Source: a virus
IMG/VR virus record: IMGVR_UViG_3300021365_000070
Location: 1 to 29,444 of that record
Strand: one strand, 5' to 3'
Length of the DNA: 29,444 nucleotides
Positions within the stretch are counted from its first letter, which is position 1. Each line of letters begins with the position of its first letter. A model generated the notes under the pieces. It had not been told where the DNA came from. It ran no database searches and saw only the letters and a program-made list of their open reading frames with translations. Both the position numbers and the translations under genes were made by a program. Of the stretch, positions 14,035-21,284 are shown in pieces.

Positions 14035-15609
14035 CTAACCCTTGAGAAGCCAAAGAAATTCTTTTGTTTTTTCAATCTCTTGGCTTTTTTTATTTATTTT
14101 GTATCCTACCATACCTGGTATGCTGGTGTTTAGTTGAGAATTTGATTTTGTCATTGTAGAGAGAAACGCTTTGTTGTATTCTGCGGCTCTTTGATTAGTT
14201 GTATATACTGTGTCTTTGACCCAACATCCGATTGCAAAAGCCATAATCAAATCATCATTATACTTTTTCATAGCTTGTGGCTTACCATTGTGCCAAATAA
14301 AAGTCTCCATTTCATTGAGTAATCGTTTAGAATACACTGTAACTAGTTTATTTCTAACGAATTCTTCTAATTTTGCAACAACTAATGGTCTTGTCTTGGT
14401 AGTCATCGAAAAACCCATAACAGTATTGTTTTTTGTTTCAGCAGTTAAGGGATCTACATAATCGTGAGATGACTTATAAGAATAGAATAAATTTGGATAT
14501 GCCGATTCTTGTAATTTATCAAGAACTGTCCAACCGATGGTATTATTTTCCACAACTAACATACAGTTACCATACTGCTTGCCGACATCTAAAAGCATAC
14601 GGGCGAACATATCAGGAGTGAGTTTTCCTTGATACTCTCCCACCACCTCCATTGTCTCAATTTTAAAAATATGGAATGTGGAATAATCTTTTCCGTCACC
14701 TCTAGCGACATCGGCAGATACCATGTAGGTAAAGCCCTCTTGGTATTCTTCCCATATCCAAAAATTTCTATCGAAGCCGGTTCTATATTTGGGCTCACAA
14801 ACATTTTCTCTTAATATCTGCATATCTCCTGGATGGAATACAGTTTCGCCAGACATATTAAAATTGCATTCAAGTTCTTGGGCAATTTGTGTTCGTGACA
14901 TATTCTTTGTTTCTTTTTCAAACCAGGCTTGGTCGCGGTCAGGATGGATATCCCAAGGCAGGCGAGTTTGATAAAAGTCGTTGCGGTCCTCTTCAGAGTC
15001 AATGTAGGTTTGATGAAACCAGTTACCGCAGCCGTTTGGAGTAGAGAGAGCGATACAGCGTCCACCTGTTGATAGGGTGGGATACAGACCAGTCCATAAC
15101 TCATCGAGTCCATCAACGTGTGCAGCCTCGTCAATAACAAGGAGAGAAAGCGCTTCTGAACGACCGGCGTCTGCGCTAGTGGAGGACGCTTTAATCTGCG
15201 AGCCATTTGAAAGCTCAAACGAAGTTCTATTATCGATAGAGATCCTAGCGATTCGCATCCAGTCTGGAAGGTTCCTGTGGATTGCTTTAACTTTCTTTAC
15301 AAGGTTAGCTGCCGTGCCGAACTTCGTTGCGATGACAAGAACGTTCTTATCTCGGTGAAACATCATCATCCATGCAATATAAGCCGCAGAAACAGTTGAG
15401 ATGCCAAGCTGACGGGCTTTTAGTATGATGTTAAAGCGGTGGTCATTGAAATCATTTACAAGAGTTTCCTGGAAAGGGTACATTTTAAATGGTATTAGAC
15501 CTCTCAATGGGTGTGAAATCTTGGCATAATTATTAATAAAGTACGCCGGGTTCTTACCACATTTAACAAGCTCTTTTAAAACTTCTTCTCTTGTTAAGCT
15601 GTACGCCAT
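14035..15609 (-). CDS. gp17: Large terminase subunit (gp17-like packaging ATPase/nuclease)
   Basis: Packaging motor of 524 residues. ATPase part: adenine-type FKMYPFQETLV (41-51), Walker A at 64-72 (KARQLGIST), Walker B LLVIDEAA (157-163; Asp160, Glu161) and the coupling motif ALSTPNG (187-193). RNase-H-like nuclease part: SADVARGDG with Asp300, VVENN with Glu354, and NDDLIMAFAI with Asp452/453. The Walker A has Ile-Ser in place of the Gly-Lys-Thr ending of T4 (SRQLGKTT), so the usual P-loop lysine is missing at that place and Arg66 or Lys64 may serve. The ATG follows the upstream stop by 2 bases with no clear ribosome site, so translation is probably coupled. No small terminase subunit was identified. 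Confidence 0.97.
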   Translation of the reverse strand: MAYSLTREEVLKELVKCGKNPAYFINNYAKISHPLRGLIPFKMYPFQETLVNDFNDHRFNIILKARQLGISTVSAAYIAWMMMFHRDKNVLVIATKFGTAANLVKKVKAIHRNLPDWMRIARISIDNRTSFELSNGSQIKASSTSADAGRSEALSLLVIDEAAHVDGLDELWTGLYPTLSTGGRCIALSTPNGCGNWFHQTYIDSEEDRNDFYQTRLPWDIHPDRDQAWFEKETKNMSRTQIAQELECNFNMSGETVFHPGDMQILRENVCEPKYRTGFDRNFWIWEEYQEGFTYMVSADVARGDGKDYSTFHIFKIETMEVVGEYQGKLTPDMFARMLLDVGKQYGNCMLVVENNTIGWTVLDKLQESAYPNLFYSYKSSHDYVDPLTAETKNNTVMGFSMTTKTRPLVVAKLEEFVRNKLVTVYSKRLLNEMETFIWHNGKPQAMKKYNDDLIMAFAIGCWVKDTVYTTNQRAAEYNKAFLSTMTKSNSQLNTSIPGMVGYKINKKSQEIEKTKEFLWLLKG

Positions 15610-15611
15610 AG

Positions 15612-16103
15612 TTATAGGTTAAGGAACGTTCTAAACTTTGATTCGAGTCTTTCTTTTAAGTTCTTTTGAGAATCTTTAACATCAGCGATTCCACCGATGT
15701 CATAGTTTTTATGGGCAGTAACGAAGACTCTTACTCTGGATGTCTCTTGCACAAGGATATCTGCGTCGCCGCGTGCCTTAAGACTGCAAGGGTTCCCTGT
15801 AATCTTTTTGTATTCTTTTTTGATATGCTTCACGATGTCGCGAAAGGTAGTTTCAATATCAGCCTCAAACGTACCGCCATAAACTTCTTTAAGCTTAATG
15901 TCTGATTGGTAAGTTACAATCATTACTGGTCCGTCAAAGCGCACTTTGAAACCATCAACGTTGCGACTATCTGTGATTGGGTTACCTTCTTCTCTCTTTA
16001 ATCCAAGAGTAATTGGCTCTCCATCTTTATCTAACGCTCCATCATAGGAACTTGCAGCAGCTTGCGCTAGCCCTCTAATAACTTCTAGTGTTTTCTCTGA
16101 CAT
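15612..16103 (-). CDS. Conserved hypothetical protein upstream of terminase
   Basis: A 163-residue alpha/beta protein without signal or membrane segments. It contains VDGFKVRFDGPVMIVTYQSD and VYGGTFEADIETTFRDIVKH, then the long basic helix IKKEYKKITGN, and a strand pair around RVRVFVTAHKNYDIGGI, ending with LKERLESKFRTFLNL. I do not recognise the fold. It lies between a short helical protein and the terminase, with an AAAGGA site, so it belongs to the packaging operon. A small-terminase role (gp16 position in T4) is possible by location alone; the sequence shows no obvious helix-turn-helix. Confidence 0.75.
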   Translation of the reverse strand: MSEKTLEVIRGLAQAAASSYDGALDKDGEPITLGLKREEGNPITDSRNVDGFKVRFDGPVMIVTYQSDIKLKEVYGGTFEADIETTFRDIVKHIKKEYKKITGNPCSLKARGDADILVQETSRVRVFVTAHKNYDIGGIADVKDSQKNLKERLESKFRTFLNL

Positions 16104-16106
16104 TGT

Positions 16107-16403
16107 TTAGTTTCCTTTTGCGGCAGCTATGCTGGCCATAAGACCTTCTGCCATTGGTGTTAAAGCATCCATCAAATCTTGTTCAAACTCATGCTCGATG
16201 TCTTGGACTGTTGATGCTAGTCTGTCTTGACTGACTTTTCCTTTTAGCTCTCTAATGGCGATCTTTCTCATTGCATCTCTTACTGCGTTCTGGATTTCGT
16301 CACGAAGAAGAGCCGTAGGTTCAGGAAGACCTTCGTCGCCCCATGTTAAGCCACCTAGTTCTTCTTTAATGATCTGTTTAAGTCTTGATTTTTTAATTTT
16401 CAT
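16107..16403 (-). CDS. Short helical protein with MKxKKSxL-type N-terminus
   Basis: This 98-residue protein starts MKIKKSRLKQIIKEELGG, nearly the same N-terminal peptide as the gene at 25951-26496, and continues with a helical acidic/basic body (ALLRDEIQNAVRDAMRKIAI, TVQDIEHEFEQDLMDALTPM) to a small hydrophobic C-terminus. The N-terminal helix contains IKE at residues 12-14, a gp21-type cleavage site. It overlaps the preceding gene by 11 bases and has a GGAGG ribosome site. The function is unknown. The peptide could be a capsid-targeting signal as in T4 internal proteins. Confidence 0.75.
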   Translation of the reverse strand: MKIKKSRLKQIIKEELGGLTWGDEGLPEPTALLRDEIQNAVRDAMRKIAIRELKGKVSQDRLASTVQDIEHEFEQDLMDALTPMAEGLMASIAAAKGN

Positions 16404-16782
16404 TGTTGGGCCTCCAGCCAGTTAACCATCTTTCTTCTCTATCTTCGACATACTGGATGAAGCAGCCTTCGCAACACTCATGCTTTGCCATATAGATATC
16501 GTCTTTAATTGTTTTTAAGTAACCGTCACAAACCGGACAGTTTTTATCCTTATCTCTATTAAGTAGTTTTTTAGGAACTAAAAACCCATCAACTTCAATC
16601 ATTTCTTGCTGTTGCTCGATAATGATATCCCTTTGGGCTATTTTTTTAAGTTGCTCTAGATATTCTTTTTCTTTTATATCGTCCCAGCTAGAGTGAGGAT
16701 TCCCAACGGCTTCCTTGCCGTACTTCTCCTCTATCGCCTTTTCTAGCTTGACTACATAGTTCCAATCGACTTCTTCACTCAT
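16393..16782 (-). CDS. Zinc-ribbon protein at head of packaging operon
   Basis: This 129-residue protein begins MSEEVDWNYVVKLEKAIEEK, has a helical first half, and carries in its second half a two-pair cysteine motif (CPVC at about residues 82-85, then CCEGC about 20 residues later), as expected for a small zinc ribbon. It ends YVEDREERWLTGWRPNN. I recall close relatives as hypotheticals in marine T4-like phages. It is the first gene of the 8-kb packaging/head operon. The start codon has no clear ribosome site; TATTTATA on the coding strand lies only 2 bases before the ATG. A DNA- or protein-binding role is inferred from the zinc motif only. Confidence 0.78.
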   Translation of the reverse strand: MSEEVDWNYVVKLEKAIEEKYGKEAVGNPHSSWDDIKEKEYLEQLKKIAQRDIIIEQQQEMIEVDGFLVPKKLLNRDKDKNCPVCDGYLKTIKDDIYMAKHECCEGCFIQYVEDREERWLTGWRPNNEN

Positions 16783-16814
16783 ACTATAAATATACCATTA
16801 ATCAGTCTTTGTGT

Positions 16815-16851
16815 TAAAGAAAAGCCGCCCCTCCTAAAAAGAAGGGACGGC
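16815..16851 (-). terminator. Rho-independent terminator after large fiber gene
   Basis: On the coding strand an 11-pair stem (GCCGTCCCTTC / GGAGGGGCGGC, with two G-U pairs, 16824-16851) closes a 6-base T/A loop and is followed by TTTTCTTT. It lies 26 bases after the stop codon of the 914-residue fiber gene. Confidence 0.88.
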
Positions 16852-16876
16852 CAAAAAAGACCTAAAAGGTTATTTT

Positions 16877-19621
16877 TTACTTGTTGAGCTTGTTAGAAAG
16901 CTCTTCGATTTGAACCTGTTGTGCTTTGATAGCTTCAACAAGAACCGAAGTCAAGCGACCGTAGTCAAGACCAGCAGCGGAACCGTCTTCTTTGAAAGAG
17001 ACGACTTCTGGTACAACTTGAGCGACTTCATCAGCAATGAATCCAACTTCTTGCTTTCCACCGTTCTTAAGATCATAGGTAACACCTTGCATCTTTTTAA
17101 CTGTGTCGATAGCGTTGTTCATTGGTTGAATATTAGTCTTGAGGCTTCTTTCCGAGTAAGTGATCCAAGCGCGAGCTTTGGCGTCTTTACCGGATGGAAG
17201 TGCAAGAGCGATGTCACCACTGACCGTTCCACCAGCAACAGCAAGAGTAGTTGCAGCAGCAGTAGTGAAACTACCGGCAGCAGCAGAAGCAGCACCAATA
17301 ATAACACCGTCCACTGCTCCACTGTTGATGTCAACGTTAGTGATAGCTACGTTGTTTGCATCAAGTGCAGAACCTAACTGATCAATGTGTCCAACGTCAA
17401 CGTGAGCAGCAGACCACTGAAGCGAAGCACTACCAAGAGCGCGAGCACTGTCAGTAGAAGGCACGAGGTCAGAATCGAAACGACCTGTAGCAGTAATGGT
17501 ATCGCTTGTAGCGTCACCGAGGTCAACGTCGCCACCAGCAACGAGGCTTGTGACTGTAGCAGCAGCAGCGCTTGCAGCACCGATAACTGTTCCGTCAATT
17601 GCACCCGAGTCAACATTGATGTTTGTAATAGCTTGGCTATTTGCATCAAGAGCTTGACCAAGTGAGTCAGCGTGAAGTGCATTAATATGTCCTTCCGAGT
17701 AACGCAAAGAAGCGCCACCAAGGGAGATTGCATTATCCGAACCAGGAACAAATGCTTTATTTGTCATGATTGCCTCAGAACCATTAGCTGTGCTGAATGC
17801 CAAGTAGACCGTCGAGCCTTCTTTGATTTCAAGAGCAGCGGACTGGTTATCAGTCAACTCAATGTCCATCGAGGTCCCGTCAGCGCTGATGCTGTCAAGA
17901 GCGATGTCGCCAACGTTAGTGATGTTACCATCAGAAACGCTCAAACTTGTTGCAACTACGGCAGCAAACGAACCAGCAGCAGCCGAAGCAGCACCGATTA
18001 TTGTTCCGTCGATTGCACCACTGTCGATGTTGACATTGGTCATTGCTTCGTCGGAGAAGTCAACAGCGCCTGCTTGCTCGTAAGCACCAAGCTTGGTTAC
18101 TGTCAAAGTGTCACCACTGAAAGTCATGTCGCTATCATCCGATAGAACACCATTGGCTCCAGCGAAGACAAGACGAGTAGCAGTAAGCGAAGTATCTTGA
18201 AGCTGACTTGAACTAAGAGCGGTGAAGTAACCTAGTCCACCTTCAACACTTAGCGAACCAGAAACCTGGTTGGCTTGGAATGCAGCAACTTGTGTAATGT
18301 TCTGCGAGTTACCGTTAAGAGCCTGACCGAGAGTATCAGCGTGAAGTTCTGCAACGTGTGCTTGAGCGTAACGAAGTGCAGCGGCACCAAGGTCACGAGC
18401 GTTGTCGGTGCTTGGTACAAGATCCGAATCAAAACGACCAGTAGCCGTAATAGTATCGGAAGTAGCGTCACCAAGATCAACGTTTCCACCAGCAACAAGT
18501 GTGGTGAATGAGCCAGCAGCAGCAGATGCAGCACCGATAACAGTACCATCAATCGCACCAGAATCAATATCGACGTTAGTCATATTTTCATCGGAGAAGT
18601 CGATTGCTCCAGCAGCTTCGAAAGCACCTAGCTTTGTTACTGTTAGAGTGTCACCACTGAAAGTCATGTCACTATCATCGGAGAGGACGCCGTTAGCGCC
18701 AGCGAAAACAACACGAGTAGCTGTAAGCGCGTCGGCTGTTAAAGTTTGTCCGCGAACATCAAATGCACCAAAGTCTTGGTTAGCATTGTTGTTAGCGACT
18801 CCGCGTGTCAAAGAAGCTAAGTCTTGAGCAGCGGAAGTTGTCAACGTACCGGCAGATACGTCAAGAGTTTTACCAGATCCAACAGTAACGTTAGCACCAT
18901 CGATGGCACCAGAGTCAACATTGATGTTGGTGATAGCTACGTTGTTTGCATCAAGTGCAGAACCTAGCTGATCGATGTGTGCAGCATCGACGTGGAGTTC
19001 AGCCCACTGAAGTGCCGACGTACCCAAGTCACGAGCACTATCCGTAGAAGGCACGAGGTCAGAGTCGAAACGACCAGTTGCGGTAATTGTGTCACTTGTA
19101 GCGTCACCAAGATCAACATCTCCTGTAGCAGAAAGTGTTGTAGTAGTCATACCAGCGCCGAAAGCAGCGACAGCACTACCGAGGTAGTTAGCACGAGTCA
19201 TTTTGCGGTGAGCAGTTGCCGATGCATCGTAAACGAGCATCTCATCTGCGTCAGCAGCAGTAGCCTCGGCGGTTTCACCGTTAATGTTAACGTTGAATGT
19301 AACAGTATCAGTTGCAGATGCAACAGAATCAAGAGCAGTACCACCTGCTAAAGTTAATTGATTACCATCAGTAATCTGTTGTGCGGCTCCAGAGTCGCCA
19401 GCGACGGCGAAGTTGAATTCGCCTGTGGTGGCAACGATTCCTGCGGAACCAGTACCATTCACTAAGTAAAGTTTTGTATCAGCAGCTTGTCCTGTGGACG
19501 AAGATGCGAAAAGGAATGCTAGTGCTCTAGACGAACCAGTTGGTGCGCTTGAACCCGCGTTCTCATATTGTGAGTATTGCCCGTAAATGCTTACGTTACT
19601 CGTATCAAAAGGTGCAGCCAT
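16877..19621 (-). CDS. Tail fiber protein with repeated modules and S74 chaperone domain
   Basis: A 914-residue fiber, probably the host-binding part of the virion. The body is Ala/Ser/Thr/Asp/Gly-rich beta repeat. LGDATSDTITATGRF and the following FDSDLVPSTD(S/N)AR occur at residues 171, 383 and 701. RVVFAGANGVLSDDSDMTF with the following SGDTLTVTK occurs at 303 and 483, exactly 180 residues apart. NIDSGAIDGT-IGAASAAAGSF type repeats occur several more times. Residues about 822-914 form an S74 intramolecular chaperone (YSERSLKTNIQP at 822-833; VGFIADEVAQVVPEVV; LDYGRLTSVLVEAIKAQ; final coiled coil). In this family the domain helps trimer folding and cuts itself off before the Ser of the S-x-R motif. 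The gene has its own promoter motif, a GGGGG ribosome site and a terminator. Confidence 0.93.
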   Translation of the reverse strand: MAAPFDTSNVSIYGQYSQYENAGSSAPTGSSRALAFLFASSSTGQAADTKLYLVNGTGSAGIVATTGEFNFAVAGDSGAAQQITDGNQLTLAGGTALDSVASATDTVTFNVNINGETAEATAADADEMLVYDASATAHRKMTRANYLGSAVAAFGAGMTTTTLSATGDVDLGDATSDTITATGRFDSDLVPSTDSARDLGTSALQWAELHVDAAHIDQLGSALDANNVAITNINVDSGAIDGANVTVGSGKTLDVSAGTLTTSAAQDLASLTRGVANNNANQDFGAFDVRGQTLTADALTATRVVFAGANGVLSDDSDMTFSGDTLTVTKLGAFEAAGAIDFSDENMTNVDIDSGAIDGTVIGAASAAAGSFTTLVAGGNVDLGDATSDTITATGRFDSDLVPSTDNARDLGAAALRYAQAHVAELHADTLGQALNGNSQNITQVAAFQANQVSGSLSVEGGLGYFTALSSSQLQDTSLTATRLVFAGANGVLSDDSDMTFSGDTLTVTKLGAYEQAGAVDFSDEAMTNVNIDSGAIDGTIIGAASAAAGSFAAVVATSLSVSDGNITNVGDIALDSISADGTSMDIELTDNQSAALEIKEGSTVYLAFSTANGSEAIMTNKAFVPGSDNAISLGGASLRYSEGHINALHADSLGQALDANSQAITNINVDSGAIDGTVIGAASAAAATVTSLVAGGDVDLGDATSDTITATGRFDSDLVPSTDSARALGSASLQWSAAHVDVGHIDQLGSALDANNVAITNVDINSGAVDGVIIGAASAAAGSFTTAAATTLAVAGGTVSGDIALALPSGKDAKARAWITYSERSLKTNIQPMNNAIDTVKKMQGVTYDLKNGGKQEVGFIADEVAQVVPEVVSFKEDGSAAGLDYGRLTSVLVEAIKAQQVQIEELSNKLNK
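17432..17521 (-). repeat. Fiber module repeat, copy 3 (LGDATSDTIT...)
   Basis: Codes residues 701-730 of the fiber. It is nearly the same 30 residues as the copies at 18386-18475 and 19022-19111, with only a D/A change near the end. The DNA is also highly similar. The repeats are in frame and offer targets for homologous recombination that would lengthen or shorten the fiber. Confidence 0.85.
18083..18175 (-). repeat. Second fiber repeat family, copy 2
   Basis: Codes residues 483-513 (RLVFAGANGVLSDDSDMTFS, then GDTLTVTKLGA). The matching copy is at 18623-18715, a period of exactly 540 bases (180 residues). Confidence 0.85.
18386..18475 (-). repeat. Fiber module repeat, copy 2
   Basis: Codes residues 383-412; matches copies 1 and 3 except for one S/N change (STDNARDLG). 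Confidence 0.85.
18623..18715 (-). repeat. Second fiber repeat family, copy 1
   Basis: Codes residues 303-333 and matches the copy at 18083-18175 with a single V/L change in the protein. Confidence 0.85.
19022..19111 (-). repeat. Fiber module repeat, copy 1
   Basis: Codes residues 171-200 (LGDATSDTITATGRFDSDLV, then PSTDSARDLG). It is the first of three copies in the fiber shaft. Confidence 0.85.
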
Positions 19622-19660
19622 AATATTTTCCCCCTATAATTATTGAAAATTTAATGTGCA

Positions 19661-19690
19661 GACAGGCTTTCGCCCGTCCATTTAAATAGG
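19661..19690 (-). promoter_or_regulatory. Candidate late promoter CCTATTTAAA with GAAA-loop leader hairpin
   Basis: The coding strand reads CCTATTTAAATG (motif at 19683-19690), then GACGGGC-GAAA-GCCTGTC, a 7-pair stem (one G-U) with a GNRA tetraloop (19661-19678). A 40-base AT-rich leader then runs to the ribosome site GGGGG and the fiber ATG. The layout copies that before the gene at 4871-5419. Confidence 0.52.
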
Positions 19691-19734
19691 GAGACGGCTA
19701 CCATTTTACTGATTGGAAGTTACAAAATATTTTA

Positions 19735-20805
19735 TTATTTCTTAATTGCTTCTTTATACAAGTGTTTTTCTAAAAAATTAATTTTTTCTTTTTGGTTTTT
19801 AATTTCTGTTTGCTGTTCTTTTACGCATTGTAATAAGAAAGAAGTCATCTTTGCATAGTCCATAGAAGAGGGAGTACCGTTATCATATCCGATTACTTCT
19901 GGCAGTTCTTCGATGATCTCTTCAACAATAAATCCTATGTCATTCTTTCCAGTATCTTTCCAATCAAAAGTCACGGCTCGAAGGTTGTCTAGCTTATCTA
20001 GCGCTTGCTCCATTGGTTTAATATTCTTCTTATACTTTCGCGAACTGTATGTCAAATAAGCAGTTGCTTTTATCATGCCACTATTGTCAGCAGTTGTATC
20101 TGGCAGCGTGATACCGTGAGTGATACCAGCGCCCAAGTTTATGCCTACCCCTAAGTACCCATCTACTTTAACATTGGACCCTGATAATACAATACCATTC
20201 GAAGATCCAGAAATATCTAAATACATACCGGCGGCGTTTTTAAACATGATACAGCTATTGTTATTGCTTCCAAGAAAGATACACTGATCATCTCTAATTT
20301 TTAATGCAACAGGGTCACTACCTACCATCTGAATACCGTTACCAAGCTTCAAAGGAGAGCCGCCGTATAAAGTTCCAGAAATAACCATATCACCTGTAAC
20401 GTCTATGTGCCCGTGCAATCCAACTGACCCTGTTACAACTAGTTTATTTGAAGTACTGAAGGTGAGGTTGCTAGAAGCAGAAAATTCTCCACCGTTATTA
20501 AACTGAATTCCTCCTGTCGAACCGGCTGGGCGGTCTGCTTGCAGTTGGGAAAGTGTAACTCTCTTTACGTTGTTTGAATCATTAACATCAGCTATTAAAA
20601 GAAGGTCGTTGTCTGAAACTGTTATCCCTGTACCGTCTGTTGCGGTTGCGATATCGACTGCCAATGTGACAGCACCGGAATCTCCTCCGCCAGCTATGCC
20701 GTTGCCAGCGGTCACACCAGTAATGTCGCCTGCACCGGCACCGCTTTTAATCAGATGATCAAGTTTAGCTCTACTGTACTTGCCAATTGTATTATTTCTG
20801 CCCAC
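19735..20805 (-). CDS. Second fiber-like protein with S74 chaperone domain
   Basis: A 356-residue protein with a GTG start (one-base overlap with the previous stop, TAGTG; GGAG upstream). It opens with a short basic stretch (MGRNNTIGKYSRAKLDHLIK), followed by Gly/Thr-rich fiber sequence (DITGVTAGNGIAGGGDSGAV; GSTGGIQFNNGGEF, a sequence type common in phage fiber shafts), beta-helix-like repeats, and from about residue 262 an S74 domain (YSSRKYKKNIKPMEQALDKL, NDIGFIVEEIIEELPEVIGY, MDYAKMTSFLLQCVKEQQ, C-terminal coiled coil). It is half as long as the next fiber and not repetitive. It is expressed with the putative lysis genes upstream. It could be a short tail fiber, a fiber tip or a whisker-like protein. 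Confidence 0.88.
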   Translation of the reverse strand: MGRNNTIGKYSRAKLDHLIKSGAGAGDITGVTAGNGIAGGGDSGAVTLAVDIATATDGTGITVSDNDLLLIADVNDSNNVKRVTLSQLQADRPAGSTGGIQFNNGGEFSASSNLTFSTSNKLVVTGSVGLHGHIDVTGDMVISGTLYGGSPLKLGNGIQMVGSDPVALKIRDDQCIFLGSNNNSCIMFKNAAGMYLDISGSSNGIVLSGSNVKVDGYLGVGINLGAGITHGITLPDTTADNSGMIKATAYLTYSSRKYKKNIKPMEQALDKLDNLRAVTFDWKDTGKNDIGFIVEEIIEELPEVIGYDNGTPSSMDYAKMTSFLLQCVKEQQTEIKNQKEKINFLEKHLYKEAIKK

Positions 20806-21284
20806 TACTCTTTAATCTCCACTGCCGCATAGAAGATCCCAATAGATAGTAAAACGCCAACGAGGACGCCACCGGCAAAAAACCAGTTATTATAATCGTT
20901 CGGATCTTCTTTAACTAGCTCTTGTAGACGATTTATCTCATCGTTTTTTATCACCAGCAGGGCATCCGTCTTGCTTTTGAGAGTATCGTGCTGAATTTTT
21001 AAAGTGTCTAGCTTTAATGTGAGGTCGGCGGAAATCTTTTTCTTTTCAAAATCCAATTGAAGTTCAAACTTCTTTTGAGTAAACTCTCTATCAAGCTTTA
21101 ACTTTGTTGCTGCCTGAATGTCGAAAAGGATTCCTTGGTACGGAGCTTTTTCTCCTTGCCCCAAGGCAGTTACCTTGCCGTTGATGTTTAAAGAGTCATC
21201 AGGGTCAGCTTCTCCTGCATAAGCAGCATAAGGCATGAATACTAAAAGATAAATTAGAAAGGTTACTACAGACTTACTCCACAT
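20805..21284 (-). CDS. Exported coiled-coil protein with C-terminal membrane anchor, lysis candidate
   Basis: I choose the ATG at 21284 (MWSKSVVTFLIYLLVFMPYA; 159 residues). A GTG at 21305 would add seven residues before a clean signal peptide. Residues 1-23 look like a signal sequence ending AYA|GEAD. A GQGEKAPYQGILFDIQAATK motif follows, then about 70 residues of Lys/Glu/Leu coiled coil, then a membrane segment (WFFAGGVLVGVLLSIGIFYA) near the C-terminus. I know the 'APY.GILF' plus coiled coil plus C-terminal anchor layout from phage proteins near holins; its biochemical role is unclear to me. It lies downstream of a holin-like gene and a spanin-like gene, with an 11-base overlap. Confidence 0.78.
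   Translation of the reverse strand: MWSKSVVTFLIYLLVFMPYAAYAGEADPDDSLNINGKVTALGQGEKAPYQGILFDIQAATKLKLDREFTQKKFELQLDFEKKKISADLTLKLDTLKIQHDTLKSKTDALLVIKNDEINRLQELVKEDPNDYNNWFFAGGVLVGVLLSIGIFYAAVEIKE

Noticed and set aside
17341-19111. CRISPR-like array
   Set aside because: Repeats are in frame, irregularly spaced and parts of a fiber protein; there are no short palindromic repeats with uniform spacers and no cas genes.
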